A DNA stretch of 64,000 bases, taken from NCBI RefSeq assembly GCF_014635485.1, contig NZ_BMCX01000002.1, positions 82,292-146,291 on the forward strand. Direction: 5' to 3'. The notes below the pieces were generated by a model that was not told the DNA's origin, searched no databases, and was given only the letters and a program-made list of their open reading frames with translations. How positions within the stretch are numbered: position 1 is the stretch's first letter; each line of letters begins with the position of its first letter. A program made the translations under genes and the position numbers. Shown here in pieces: positions 8,528-17,548 of the stretch. Source of the stretch: Corynebacterium pelargi. GTDB lineage: Bacteria > Actinomycetota > Actinomycetes > Mycobacteriales > Mycobacteriaceae.

Positions 8528-10888
8528 CCACGGCCACAAACGGCGCACCACCAGCAACTGCACCAACGCCCAGCACGCCATACCAGCGGCCAACGACGCC
8601 ACCACACCAACCCAAGGATTGGCAATCCGGGCAAGAATATCGAACTGCAAGATATAGCAATACAGCGACGCCGCAGCCAACAAGCCCACCGGCCTCAAAG
8701 CCCAACGCGGCAAAGGAAGCTGCGGCACCCACAACAGCAACGCCGCACCAATGAGCACATACCCCCACTGCCACAGCGTCTCAAACATGCCCCAAGCAGC
8801 AACGGCAGTAAGCAACCACGCCACAATCTTCTGAGCCTGCTGCTGCGCATTACGCACCAACACACCGGCAGCCAACAGCCACATCGCCCCCAAAGGCCCA
8901 TGGCGCAAATGCGCGGGATCGAAAATCTCCATGCCATAACGCGGCACCAACATCAATCCCAACATCACCAACGCACCCGCAAAACCATCGCGAGCATATA
9001 AACGCCACAGACTCGGCACACAAGACAACGCCGTGAGCACGACCATGCCAAGCAAGTACGTCTCAATAAACCAGAACAGCCACGTAGAACCCTGGCTCTC
9101 CCACAACCACTCAATCAACAGCACATTGGACCAGCCATAGGTGCCCGTAATGAGCACACCCACCAAAGAAATCAACGAAGTAGGAATCGCCACAGCCGCA
9201 CACGTGCGCGCCACACGGCGCACACGATCCCGCGCCGAAGGCAACGCAAAAGCAAACGCAGCCAACTGATACCCCGCCACCAACAACAAGGTATGCGCCC
9301 CGCCCAAAATGCGCGCCAAATTTGCGTGATTCAGCACAATCGTCAACGCCGCCACAGCGCGCAACACCATCGGCGTATCCGCGCGCACCGTCGAAGCGCT
9401 CCGCGTAGCCAAAATTTGCTCCAAAGGCACATGCTGCCAATTCGGCGGCAAATCATGATGGCGGCCGAGCAGGGAGGCGGCGGCGACGTGGTTGAGGCTG
9501 GTGCCGCCGTTGTGCACAAAGGACTTCGACACATCCACCTCTTCTAGATATATACCTAGAAGATGGGCGAGCTTTGGCAATGTACCCGACCCAGCCCACT
9601 GCTGATCCACCACCTGCTTCGCCCGCCGTTTATCGGGTTTGCCATTGGGCAAAAGTGGCAGCGTTTCGGTGGTGGCCACTCGCACATGTGCCCCGTCGAG
9701 CCCGGTGGCGGCGATGAGTTCGGTGGTGTTGGGGGCGGTGCTTTGCGTGGCGAGCACGCGCACGGCTGTGTCGTCGCCGGTGACGATGGCGTGGATATTT
9801 TCTTTGCTCAATTGCGCTTGGATTTCCGGCAGGGCGATGCGCAGCCCGGCAATTTTGAGAAAGTCGCTGCTGCGCCCGTGGATACGCACGATGCCATCGT
9901 CCACGCTGCCGAGGTCGCCGGTGCGCAATTCGGTGATCATGCGCCCCAAAGCGAGGTCGTCTTGGTGCATGGCATAGCCCAGCATCACCCCAGGCCCGCG
10001 AAACACCAGCTCGCCTTCTTCCACGCGCATCTCGGAGCCGCGAATCACTTCCCCCACCGCGTCGGGATGCTCCAAGCTTGTCGACGGCCGCGTAATGGTC
10101 ATCCGCGCACTCGCCTCGGTTTGCCCGTACATCATGGAAAACGCGATGCCTTGTGCGCCCAGGCGCTTGGACCACTGCTTGGCCAAATGGGCATCGAGTT
10201 TGCCGCCGGCCTGATACACCAGGCGCAGCGAAGCAGGCGCCGGATCAAAAGTAGGTGTGGTTTGGGCCAGTTCGAGCATGTGCGGCACCACACCAATATT
10301 GCTCACTTGGAACTTGCTCAAATTCTGGTGCAGGTCTGGGTCGTTCATGCTCCACTCGCCCACAGCCAGGCAGCCGCCAACCAGCAGGTGCGTATGCAGC
10401 ACCGAAAGCCCGAAAGAATAATGCAGCGGCAATAAGGTTGCGCCCACATCCGAGGGCTCAAGCCCCAAACCGTCGATGATGGCATCGGCATTGGAGTGCA
10501 GATTCTCAGCCGAAAGGCGCACCAATTTGCTCGAACCCGTCGAGCCGGAAGTGCTCAATAGCACGGAAAGTTCGGGGTGCAGCTCGATCGGCTGATCATG
10601 CAAAGTGACCATGGTTTGGCCATCCATGCGCGCATTGGGCTGATAAGGCTGAGCGGCCTGATCCCCAGCCACCAAGGCCACATGGCCTGCCTGGAGCACG
10701 CCAAGGTAGCCGATGATGGCGTCGATGCTTCGTTCAAAAGGCACCTGAACCAGCAGGCGCTGGTTGGAGGCGAGGGTGGCAGCGCAGGCGCTGACCGCTT
10801 CGCTGAGCTGAGTGTGGCTCAACGTGCCTGTTGCACTTCGGAGCGCGGGTGCGTCTGATTGGTGGAGGAGCGCACGGGCGAGATTCAT
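8408..10888 (-). CDS. AMP-ligase / acyl-carrier / OafA-type acyltransferase fusion protein
   Basis: The 826-residue protein has three parts. Residues about 1-420 are an ANL-family adenylating enzyme: P-loop [10 protein letters not shown] (about 112-121), [31 protein letters not shown] and the catalytic-lysine tail PNGKPDKRR. Residues about 435-490 are a carrier domain with the phosphopantetheine site NGGTSL. From about 505 a polytopic acyltransferase-3 (OafA-like) domain follows, starting [14 protein letters not shown] and holding about ten helices. The logic is that an acyl acid is activated, loaded on the carrier and passed to a membrane acyltransferase; the substrate is unknown. The last ~40 residues are encoded antisense to fbpC and look non-natural. 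The ATG has GAGGT upstream. A phosphopantetheinyl transferase gene is divergent from it. Confidence 0.82.
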   Translation of the reverse strand: MNLARALLHQSDAPALRSATGTLSHTQLSEAVSACAATLASNQRLLVQVPFERSIDAIIGYLGVLQAGHVALVAGDQAAQPYQPNARMDGQTMVTLHDQPIELHPELSVLLSTSGSTGSSKLVRLSAENLHSNADAIIDGLGLEPSDVGATLLPLHYSFGLSVLHTHLLVGGCLAVGEWSMNDPDLHQNLSKFQVSNIGVVPHMLELAQTTPTFDPAPASLRLVYQAGGKLDAHLAKQWSKRLGAQGIAFSMMYGQTEASARMTITRPSTSLEHPDAVGEVIRGSEMRVEEGELVFRGPGVMLGYAMHQDDLALGRMITELRTGDLGSVDDGIVRIHGRSSDFLKIAGLRIALPEIQAQLSKENIHAIVTGDDTAVRVLATQSTAPNTTELIAATGLDGAHVRVATTETLPLLPNGKPDKRRAKQVVDQQWAGSGTLPKLAHLLGIYLEEVDVSKSFVHNGGTSLNHVAAASLLGRHHDLPPNWQHVPLEQILATRSASTVRADTPMVLRAVAALTIVLNHANLARILGGAHTLLLVAGYQLAAFAFALPSARDRVRRVARTCAAVAIPTSLISLVGVLITGTYGWSNVLLIEWLWESQGSTWLFWFIETYLLGMVVLTALSCVPSLWRLYARDGFAGALVMLGLMLVPRYGMEIFDPAHLRHGPLGAMWLLAAGVLVRNAQQQAQKIVAWLLTAVAAWGMFETLWQWGYVLIGAALLLWVPQLPLPRWALRPVGLLAAASLYCYILQFDILARIANPWVGVVASLAAGMACWALVQLLVVRRLWPWLVRRVRGGDRLHVDDVAGQGLGVGAVVGDQHAGHAGALK
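9541..9562. repeat. AT-rich palindrome inside the AMP-ligase/carrier gene (copy 1)
   Basis: A near-perfect inverted repeat with core TCTAGATATATACCTAGA lies in frame in the carrier domain, encoding LLGIYLEE. It differs by one base from the copy at 11101-11122 and stands out in GC-rich coding sequence. Confidence 0.7.
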
Positions 10889-10928
10889 GGGGTTACCTCA
10901 ACATAGGGACGCCTAAAAGAGTTAAGGG

Positions 10929-10934
10929 TATCCT
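10929..10934 (+). promoter_or_regulatory. -10 box TATCCT for leaderless PPTase transcript
   Basis: TATCCT ends 7 nt before the ATG at 10942; there is no Shine-Dalgarno between them. Confidence 0.55.
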
Positions 10935-10941
10935 ATCCATT

Positions 10942-11466
10942 ATGAATCCCGAGGTAGCAATCGTGGTGTATCGCATCCCCCTCAGCGTTGCCGGTGCAGA
11001 CCTCGAAGAGCTACTCAATACGAAGGATCGGGCGCAGCTTGAGCAGTTTGTGCAGCCGGCGGATCGGGCCAGGCGTTTGCTCGGTCATGCCCTCCTCCCT
11101 CTTCTAGATATATATCTAGAAGAGCAGGTGTGTCCGGAATGCGGAGCCGAAGGCCACGGCCCGGTCCAAACCACTACTGGTTTCGTCTCCATCGCCCACT
11201 CGGGCCAGTGGGTGTATGTGGCTTTTGCTGATGCTCCGGTGGGGGTGGATGTGCAGCGTTTGCCTTGCCCGGATGGGTGGGCGCGACACGAGGCGCAGGT
11301 GAAGTGCCCTGCTGCGCGTTGGGTGCGCGATATTGAGGCCCCGGATGGGTATGTGGCGGCCTTGGCGGGGGTGCAGAAAAGCAAACAGCACGCCCTGAAG
11401 GATGGGGGCGTGCTGTTTGAGCAGTGGCGTTATTCGCGTTCGGCGTCTTCGCGGGCGACCTCATAA
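10942..11466 (+). CDS. 4'-phosphopantetheinyl transferase superfamily protein
   Basis: These enzymes move the phosphopantetheine arm of CoA onto a carrier-protein serine. The short, 174-residue product has the recognisable core: SIAHSGQWVYVAF, the metal motif VGVDVQ (Gln where Glu is usual) and WARHEAQVK, the counterpart of W-x-x-KEA-x-x-K. An N-terminal CPECGAEGHGP block is typical of actinobacterial members. ATG 10942 is chosen because of a -10 box 7 nt upstream (leaderless). It diverges from the AMP-ligase/carrier fusion gene and probably activates that carrier domain. The 3' end overlaps the end of mrpG by about 37 nt, and the last residues (SRSASSRATS) are likely read from that overlap. 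Confidence 0.8.
   Translation: MNPEVAIVVYRIPLSVAGADLEELLNTKDRAQLEQFVQPADRARRLLGHALLPLLDIYLEEQVCPECGAEGHGPVQTTTGFVSIAHSGQWVYVAFADAPVGVDVQRLPCPDGWARHEAQVKCPAARWVRDIEAPDGYVAALAGVQKSKQHALKDGGVLFEQWRYSRSASSRATS
11101..11122. repeat. AT-rich palindrome inside the PPTase gene (copy 2)
   Basis: A perfect 22 bp inverted repeat (core TCTAGATATATATCTAGA) encodes LLDIYLEE in the PPTase frame. It is the counterpart of 9541-9562, in the same reading phase and sense. Confidence 0.75.
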
Positions 11467-11741
11467 AGCGCTCGGCCCATCACGAAGGAGCCGATGGCGA
11501 GTACCACCAGCAGGCCGGTGATGGCGAGGGCTGCGACGACGAGGTCGCTGATCAGGAAGGTGCCTGCGCCGATGTCGTGGATGAGTTTGGCAATGATCAA
11601 CAGTGGCAGCGCGAGGCTGGTGTTGGTGCTGAGCACATTGGCGCGGGTGAGCGGGTCTTTGCCGCGCCAGACGGCCAGGGTGGTCAAGGCGATGACGATG
11701 CAGGCGATGATCACGATGGCGGCGGCGATGATATCGAACAT
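11430..11741 (-). CDS. mrpG: Na+/H+ antiporter subunit MrpG
   Basis: The 103-residue membrane protein (starting MFDIIAAAIVIIACIVIALT) has three helices and the pattern of MnhG/PhaG subunits. The ATG shares bases with the mrpF stop codon, so the two are coupled. It is the last gene of the Mrp operon. Its end overlaps the convergent PPTase gene, and no terminator is visible between them. Confidence 0.85.
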   Translation of the reverse strand: MFDIIAAAIVIIACIVIALTTLAVWRGKDPLTRANVLSTNTSLALPLLIIAKLIHDIGAGTFLISDLVVAALAITGLLVVLAIGSFVMGRALYEVAREDAERE

Positions 11742-12007
11742 TAGCGGCGTCCCTTCGAGATGATGCGTGCGGCCGACATGGTGGGCAGCACGCCGCCGAT
11801 GATGGCCACGAGCAGCAGCACATCGTAGGCGATCTGGGTGTCGTGGGTCATGGACCACAGCACGTAGAGGCCGATGAGGGTGTAGAACACCAGGTCGCTG
11901 ACGACGGCGCGGCTAAAGGCATCCTTGCTGCGCAGGATGAGCGCGAGCGCTGCAAGTGCGCAGACTCCCAACACGCCCACAGCTACATAGATCACGGTGA
12001 GAAACAT
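11741..12007 (-). CDS. mrpF: Na+/H+ antiporter subunit MrpF
   Basis: An 88-residue, three-helix protein with the RSKDAFSRAVVSDLVFYTLI segment, matching the conserved charged region of MnhF/PhaF subunits. It starts 2 nt after the mrpE stop and overlaps mrpG by one base. Part of the multi-subunit antiporter that exports Na+ in exchange for H+. Confidence 0.87.
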   Translation of the reverse strand: MFLTVIYVAVGVLGVCALAALALILRSKDAFSRAVVSDLVFYTLIGLYVLWSMTHDTQIAYDVLLLVAIIGGVLPTMSAARIISKGRR

Positions 12008-12009
12008 GG

Positions 12010-12390
12010 TTAGGGCGTCTCCTTTCGCTCCGGCACGGGTGCGGGCTGCTCGATGGTGGCCGATGCAAGGTCATGGTGGATGGAGCGAACGCTGGGCGCC
12101 ATCGTGGCTTCCATGTGCGCAAGATCTTCCAGTACCGCTTTCGGATCAGAGCCATACACTGCGTGCACCAGGAGGGTGTGGTCTTCTCGCAGGCCAATGC
12201 TCATGGTGCCTGGGGTCATGGTGATGGACACGGCAAAGGCGGTGATCTGCCAGTCTTTGCTCAGACGCAGGGGATAGTGCACCACGATGGGGTCCATGCC
12301 CTTATTGCCTTTGAGCGTATCTACCAGCACCGTGTTGGCCGCCAGGACGATCTGCCAGACCAGCCACAACACATATTTGATGGCGTGCAT
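12010..12390 (-). CDS. mrpE: Na+/H+ antiporter subunit MrpE
   Basis: The 126-residue product has an N-terminal membrane helix and a soluble domain with the ITMTPGTMSIGL motif diagnostic of MnhE/PhaE. It abuts the mrpD stop codon with no gap and is followed 2 nt later by mrpF. The C-terminus (about 30 residues, Pro/Glu rich) is extended. Confidence 0.88.
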   Translation of the reverse strand: MHAIKYVLWLVWQIVLAANTVLVDTLKGNKGMDPIVVHYPLRLSKDWQITAFAVSITMTPGTMSIGLREDHTLLVHAVYGSDPKAVLEDLAHMEATMAPSVRSIHHDLASATIEQPAPVPERKETP

Positions 12391-13935
12391 TTATTTGCCT
12401 CCTAGGTTGCTGCTGGCGTTGGCCTGGACGTCGAGGGGCAAGCCCACTGCTTCATCACCGAGGACGGCTTGTTGGTAGGCGGGGACGTCGAGAAGCCCCT
12501 CGGCGGCCTGGTTGGTGAGTTCGAACATCGGCCCTGCGGCAAGGAACATGCCAAAGGAAATCACGATGAGCATGGCGCTCGGCGCGAGTCGGAGCCAACG
12601 AACTTTCAGCCCATCGGGGTAGCGCTCCTTATTCAGCGGCTGGCCCCAGAAGGTTTCGCGCCACAGGCGCATCATGGAAAGGAAGGCGCCGAAGCTTGCC
12701 ACCACGATCACGGCGATCACGATCCAGGAGGCGATATCGCCAGGCTGGGCCGCTGCCACCACGAGTGCCACTTTGCCCCAGAGGCCGGAAAATGGCGGGA
12801 AGCCAACCACGGAGAACGCACCTGCGGCAAACACAGCCGCCACCCAGGGGTCGCGGTGGGCGAGGCCGTGGAGCTTGGAAATCAGGTCGGTGCCGTAGGT
12901 TTCTTCCACCGCGCCGGTAGCCAAGATGAGCGAGCCGACGGTGATCATGTGGTGCAGCATGTAGAGGATGCCGGCGGCCAGAGCCGCGGGCTCATTGCCG
13001 GTGGCAAAGGCAAGCATGACCAGGATGAAGGGCATGCCATTGACCATCTGGTAGGAGATCACGCGGCGCATGGAGTTTTCTGCCAAGCCGGCATAGGCGC
13101 CCACCAGCATCGAAAGCGAGCAGATCACAATGATCAGCCACATCCAGCGGCTATCCAGATCGAAGATCACCACGTAGATGCGGAAGATCATGTACACCGC
13201 CACCTTGGTGTGCAGGCCAGAGAACAGGCCCATCACCGATGCCGAGGTGGAGGGGTAGGAGCGTGGCAGCCAGGTGTGGACGGGGAAAATGCCCGCCTTG
13301 ACGGCCAAGGCAATGATGATCACGCCCATGGCCACGGTGATGGGGCCATTGCCCGCGGCTGCGCCTGAAAGCGCTGCGATATTGACGGTGCCGCTGACAC
13401 CGTAGAGCAGTGCCACACCGGCGAGCAGCACGGTGGAGGTGGCCAAGTTGACCAGCACGAAGGTGCGTCCGGCGGAAAGCCTTGCCCAGGTGCCCGTCAT
13501 GGCCAGCAGGCCGTAGGAGGGCATGAGCATGACTTCGATAAAGACGAAGAAGTTGAACAGATCGGCCGTCATCAGCGCGCCCATCACACCGCTAAGAAGC
13601 ATGAGCGATAGGGGTGCGTAGTAGCGTGCGCGTGTTTCGCCCACCACGATGGCAAACCAGTTAGAGGCGAAGGCCACGATGGAGGTGGTCACCATCATCA
13701 CGGCGCTGAATTGGTCGGCGGCAAAGGGGATGGCCACGCCGCCGATGTAGAGGCCGATGGAGTGTGCCTGGGTGCCGTTGGCGGTGATGTAGGCAAAAAG
13801 CCAGGCGCCAGCCAGTCCCGTCAGCACTGGGGTCACGAGCGCGGTGATATCGCGGAAGGCGCGCCAAGGTGCGAGGGTGGTCAGTGCCACCGCCACCAGG
13901 GGTAGGCCTACAAAGAGGGGAAGAACATAATCCAT
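12391..13935 (-). CDS. mrpD: Na+/H+ antiporter subunit MrpD
   Basis: A 514-residue polytopic protein homologous to the NuoN/NuoM proton channels of complex I. The conserved transmembrane core is visible (SAGRTFVLVNLATSTVLLAG, KAGIFPVHTWLPRSYPSTSA and HHMITVGSLILATGAVEETYG). It overlaps the mrpC stop by one base. It probably forms one of the two ion paths of the Mrp complex together with MrpA. Confidence 0.93.
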   Translation of the reverse strand: MDYVLPLFVGLPLVAVALTTLAPWRAFRDITALVTPVLTGLAGAWLFAYITANGTQAHSIGLYIGGVAIPFAADQFSAVMMVTTSIVAFASNWFAIVVGETRARYYAPLSLMLLSGVMGALMTADLFNFFVFIEVMLMPSYGLLAMTGTWARLSAGRTFVLVNLATSTVLLAGVALLYGVSGTVNIAALSGAAAGNGPITVAMGVIIIALAVKAGIFPVHTWLPRSYPSTSASVMGLFSGLHTKVAVYMIFRIYVVIFDLDSRWMWLIIVICSLSMLVGAYAGLAENSMRRVISYQMVNGMPFILVMLAFATGNEPAALAAGILYMLHHMITVGSLILATGAVEETYGTDLISKLHGLAHRDPWVAAVFAAGAFSVVGFPPFSGLWGKVALVVAAAQPGDIASWIVIAVIVVASFGAFLSMMRLWRETFWGQPLNKERYPDGLKVRWLRLAPSAMLIVISFGMFLAAGPMFELTNQAAEGLLDVPAYQQAVLGDEAVGLPLDVQANASSNLGGK

Positions 13936-14363
13936 TAGTGCTTCGCCTCCTCAGAGCGCGATTCCATGCGCTTGGCGTTGTGGTCGAGGTTTTCTGCTAC
14001 CTCGGCGCCCGAGATGGAACGGCCGAGGGTTTGCAGCGGCGAATCCTCATCGGCCACCTCTTCGGCCAAGGTGTCATCGGATCGGCCGAGCCCGGAGAGG
14101 GTGAGCATGTACGTGGTGGTAGCCATCGCGATCACGATGGCGGTCAGCACGAAGGCTTGGGGCAGCGGGTCGGCGGCATCCGCAAGATCTGTGATGTTGG
14201 GGAATGCCTCGCCGCGCCACTTGGGCACACCGGTTGCCAGGATGAGCAGGTTTACGGCGTGGCTAATTAGCGTCATGCCAATTACCAGTCGCAACATGCC
14301 GCGCTGCAGCACCAGGTATGTGCCACCGGCGGCTAGCAGCGCAATGGTCAAAGCCAGGATCAT
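13935..14363 (-). CDS. mrpC: Na+/H+ antiporter subunit MrpC
   Basis: The 142-residue, three-helix protein resembles NuoK; the segment GMTLISHAVNLLILATG and the later AFVLTAIVIAMATTTYMLTL are typical for MnhC/PhaC. A hydrophilic tail of about 35 residues follows. Its ATG overlaps the mrpA stop (ATGA) and a GGAGC ribosome site lies within the end of mrpA. Confidence 0.9.
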   Translation of the reverse strand: MILALTIALLAAGGTYLVLQRGMLRLVIGMTLISHAVNLLILATGVPKWRGEAFPNITDLADAADPLPQAFVLTAIVIAMATTTYMLTLSGLGRSDDTLAEEVADEDSPLQTLGRSISGAEVAENLDHNAKRMESRSEEAKH

Positions 14364-17329
14364 TGTGCTTGCTCCTTCTGGATTTGCTTAATGGTTTGAG
14401 CCTTCCTGCGTTCCCCGCGCTTTGGACGGGTGGCCGTTTCATGTTCGAAGGGCTTGCCGTCTGGGAAGTTCGGGTCGTCGTCTTCGCGTGCGCTGACTTC
14501 CGGTGCGGATTGCAGTGGCGAATTGTCTTTTGTAAACGTCAGTTGCTTGCGGCTCATGCCTGGGCGCAGGTAGCTGCCCAGCACATTGATGGCCATGCTG
14601 AGCATGCCCATCACCGCCAGGTACACGCCCACGTCGAAGATCATCGAGGTGGTCCAGTGATTGCCGGCGAAGTGCCCATGCAGTGCGTAGAGGAATGAGC
14701 CCTTGATCAGGCCAATAAAGCCCGAGATCAGTGCGAGCAGCACACCGACGCCGGTGAGCTTGGCTGGTGTGTACACATCCACGATGCGCTGGTCGCGCGG
14801 GAAGGAAATGTAGGAGATCATCAACGCGCCACCGAAGATCAGCGCGGCAATGAAGCCACCGCCGGGGCTGTTGTGGCCGCGCATGAATACCAGGAAGCTC
14901 ACAACCGCAAGGGCAGGAATGAGGAAGCGAAGCAGTTGCTGCGCTGGGATGGCATTGATGCGGGCACGCCCGAAGGGGGAGGGGTGGGTGCCACGTTGGA
15001 AGGGGTAGCGCGGCATGGAGGTCACCACCGCGGCGATCACCACGGCAGCCATGCCCAACACCGTGAGCTCGCCCAAGGTATCGAAGGCACGGAACTCCAC
15101 CAGGATGGTGTTGACAATATTGTCGCCACCGGTGATCTCCGGGCCGTTATTGAGGTACCACAGTGAGAGCTCGGTGCGTTCGCGCCTGCCAAGCAGACCA
15201 TAGGCTGCGCCGAAGGTGACCAGACCAACTAGCACCGCCATCACGCCAGCACCAATGCGGCGCTTGGGCTTGGTGGGGTGGAAGGTTTCTGGCTGCTGGC
15301 GAACCACCAGCATCATGATCACCACGGTCAGGGCCTCTACCAGCAACTGCGTGAGTGCCACGTCGGGGGCGCCGAGCGTGAGCATCTGGAAGGTCACGCC
15401 CATGCCGGCCACGCCGAGCAGCACCACACCAGTCAGCCTGGAGGAGGTGCGCAGCAGCAGCACGAGTGCCAGCGCCACGATGCCCAGGGGCACCAGATCG
15501 CTCCAGCGATCCATGCCCTCTACGCGCGGGGCAACGGGTGCACCGTCGATACCGCCGCTGATCAGCGTGCGGATACCCACCGTGGCGCCCAGGGCGATGA
15601 TGAGCACGAACATGGCGGCCAGGTGGCGGGTGGGGCTTAGAGAATCAGCCATCTTGCCCACGGCCTTGCCGTAGCCTGCCATGCCGCGCACGGCGGTGTT
15701 GAGCAGCTCATTGCCGCTGCGCCACGCCAGCTTGCGGCCATCGAGTGCTGCCCAAATCTGCTTGCGCATCACAATGCCAACCACGCCGAGCACCGTGACG
15801 GCGATAGAGATCGCCAGCGGCACATTGAAGCCGTGCCAAAGCGCTAGGTGGGTGTGGGGATCTTCGGATACGGCGGCTACGGCCGAGCTGATGGGCTTAT
15901 CAAGGGCCGATACGAAGAAGACGATGGGCAAGGAAAGTACGCCGGGAATGGCGGCTGGAAGCCACAGCGAAATGGGCGCTTCCTTGGTTTCCGACATGTC
16001 GCGGTCGCCGTCGATAAAGCCATCGCACACGATGCGCGCGGAGTAGGTGAAGGTAAAGAGTGCACCAATACCTGCGGCGATGAGCAAGATGGCGGCAGGG
16101 CCGTTGCCGATGGGGGCTTCTTCAAAGGCGGCCAGCATGCCTTCTTTGGAGATAAAGCCGAGGGTCGGCGGCACGGCAGCCATGGAGGCCGCTGCGATGC
16201 ACACTGAGCCGAAGGTAAAGGGCAGCAGGCGCCAGGAGGAACCAAGGCGCGATGCATCGCGGGTGCCGGTTTGGTGGTCTACCACGCCAATGAGCATGAA
16301 CAGGCTGGACTTGAACATGGCGTGCGCCAGGGTGTGCACCAGTGCCGCGGCCAAGGCCAAGGGGGTGCCAACGCCGATGGTGGCAACGATCCAGCCCAGG
16401 TGCGACACGGTGGAGTAGGCGGTGAGCTTTTTCAGGTCCGATTTCTGGATGGCAAACAGCGAGGCCATCACGGCGGTGACAATACCCACCACAATGAGCA
16501 GCCAGTTCCACGTGGCGTTGTCGTGGAAGATGGTGCTAAAGCGCATGAGCAGGTAAATACCTGCCTTCACCACGGCTGCGGCGTGCAGGAATGCAGACAC
16601 CGGGGTGGCTGCGGCCATGGCCTCTGGCAGCCAGAAGTGGAAGGGGAACTGCGCCGATTTGGTAAAGGCCGAAACGGCGATGAGCACGGCGATAGTTGAG
16701 CTCAAGCCGGGTTTTTCGGCCCATACATCGCTGGCCAAGATCCCAGAGATGCTGGTGGTGCCGGTTTGGGTGGCGGCGATGGCCAGCGCGCTGAGCATGG
16801 TCAGGCCACCAATGAAGGTGAGGATCAAGGTGCGCTGGGAGCCAAGCTCACCGCCGGTGCCGCCGGAGCGTGCGATCAGCATGAAGGAGGCCAAGGAGAC
16901 GAGCTCCCAGGCGATGAAGAGCACGAAGGCGTCGTCGGCAAGCACGAGCATCAAGATGCTGGCGGTAAAGGCCGTCATGATGGTGTAGAAGCTGGTGTTG
17001 CTTCTATTCTTCGATAAATAGGCAGAAGAATAAATGAACACCACCGCACCAATGAGCAGCGCAAGCAGCGCGAAAAAGACGCTGAGCGCATCGGCTTTAA
17101 GCGCGAAGTTCACACCAAGACCGGGGCCGAGGAGGTCGGGCACCCAGGTGGCTTGGTAGCTCAACGCTTTGCCGTCGTAGATGTCGGGGAGCTGCCGAAT
17201 TAATAAGATGGCTGCAAAAATGAAGATGCCTGCAAGCGGCCAGCCAGCGGCGCGATCAATGAGTTTGACCAGAAGTGGCGAAACGGCGATCGCGAGCGCG
17301 GCTAGCGCTAGAACATACAAAAGGGTCAC
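14360..17329 (-). CDS. mrpA: Na+/H+ antiporter subunit MrpA fused to MrpB
   Basis: The 989-residue protein is the largest Mrp subunit. Residues 1-about 520 are the NuoL-like ion channel (KSAQFPFHFWLPEAMAAATP, HAAAVVKAGIYLLMRF, VVDHQTGTRD). Residues about 600-780 are the MrpA C-terminal part with LGAPDVALTQLLVEALTVVI. Residues about 800-950 are an MrpB domain (FMRGHNSPGGGFIAALIFGG), so no separate mrpB exists; this fused AB form is known in C. glutamicum. The last 40 residues are hydrophilic. The proposed GTG start at 17329 lacks a clear ribosome site. First gene of the six-gene operon. Confidence 0.93.
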   Translation of the reverse strand: MTLLYVLALAALAIAVSPLLVKLIDRAAGWPLAGIFIFAAILLIRQLPDIYDGKALSYQATWVPDLLGPGLGVNFALKADALSVFFALLALLIGAVVFIYSSAYLSKNRSNTSFYTIMTAFTASILMLVLADDAFVLFIAWELVSLASFMLIARSGGTGGELGSQRTLILTFIGGLTMLSALAIAATQTGTTSISGILASDVWAEKPGLSSTIAVLIAVSAFTKSAQFPFHFWLPEAMAAATPVSAFLHAAAVVKAGIYLLMRFSTIFHDNATWNWLLIVVGIVTAVMASLFAIQKSDLKKLTAYSTVSHLGWIVATIGVGTPLALAAALVHTLAHAMFKSSLFMLIGVVDHQTGTRDASRLGSSWRLLPFTFGSVCIAAASMAAVPPTLGFISKEGMLAAFEEAPIGNGPAAILLIAAGIGALFTFTYSARIVCDGFIDGDRDMSETKEAPISLWLPAAIPGVLSLPIVFFVSALDKPISSAVAAVSEDPHTHLALWHGFNVPLAISIAVTVLGVVGIVMRKQIWAALDGRKLAWRSGNELLNTAVRGMAGYGKAVGKMADSLSPTRHLAAMFVLIIALGATVGIRTLISGGIDGAPVAPRVEGMDRWSDLVPLGIVALALVLLLRTSSRLTGVVLLGVAGMGVTFQMLTLGAPDVALTQLLVEALTVVIMMLVVRQQPETFHPTKPKRRIGAGVMAVLVGLVTFGAAYGLLGRRERTELSLWYLNNGPEITGGDNIVNTILVEFRAFDTLGELTVLGMAAVVIAAVVTSMPRYPFQRGTHPSPFGRARINAIPAQQLLRFLIPALAVVSFLVFMRGHNSPGGGFIAALIFGGALMISYISFPRDQRIVDVYTPAKLTGVGVLLALISGFIGLIKGSFLYALHGHFAGNHWTTSMIFDVGVYLAVMGMLSMAINVLGSYLRPGMSRKQLTFTKDNSPLQSAPEVSAREDDDPNFPDGKPFEHETATRPKRGERRKAQTIKQIQKEQAQ

Positions 17330-17548
17330 AGTGGTTTCACACCCATTGAGGTAGGAACTCGTGGCCTGTTGGATCTTGTGGGATCACAAGCAAACAAAAG
17401 GCAATCGGGCACAACTAACGCCTCAACACTACCAGTTGGGCATAGGGGATCTCACACGGCGATCCAGGTAGAAAGCCCCACAAAAATACCTGCTTTACGC
17501 GCGCGCCGTGAACGCAAACGCCCTGCAAGGGGCTAGGTTTGTTAAACC
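17330..17548. other. Divergent promoter region between mrpA and the heptad-repeat protein
   Basis: About 220 bp separate the two divergent starts. I see no clear operator or riboswitch-like structure. The mrp promoter must lie here because no gene precedes mrpA. Confidence 0.5.

Noticed and set aside
9563..10435. 290-codon plus-strand frame inside the AMP-ligase gene
   Set aside because: The opposite strand encodes a clear ANL enzyme with all motifs; the frame is its shadow.
12469..13368. 299-codon plus-strand frame inside mrpD
   Set aside because: His/Gly-rich shadow of a membrane-protein gene.
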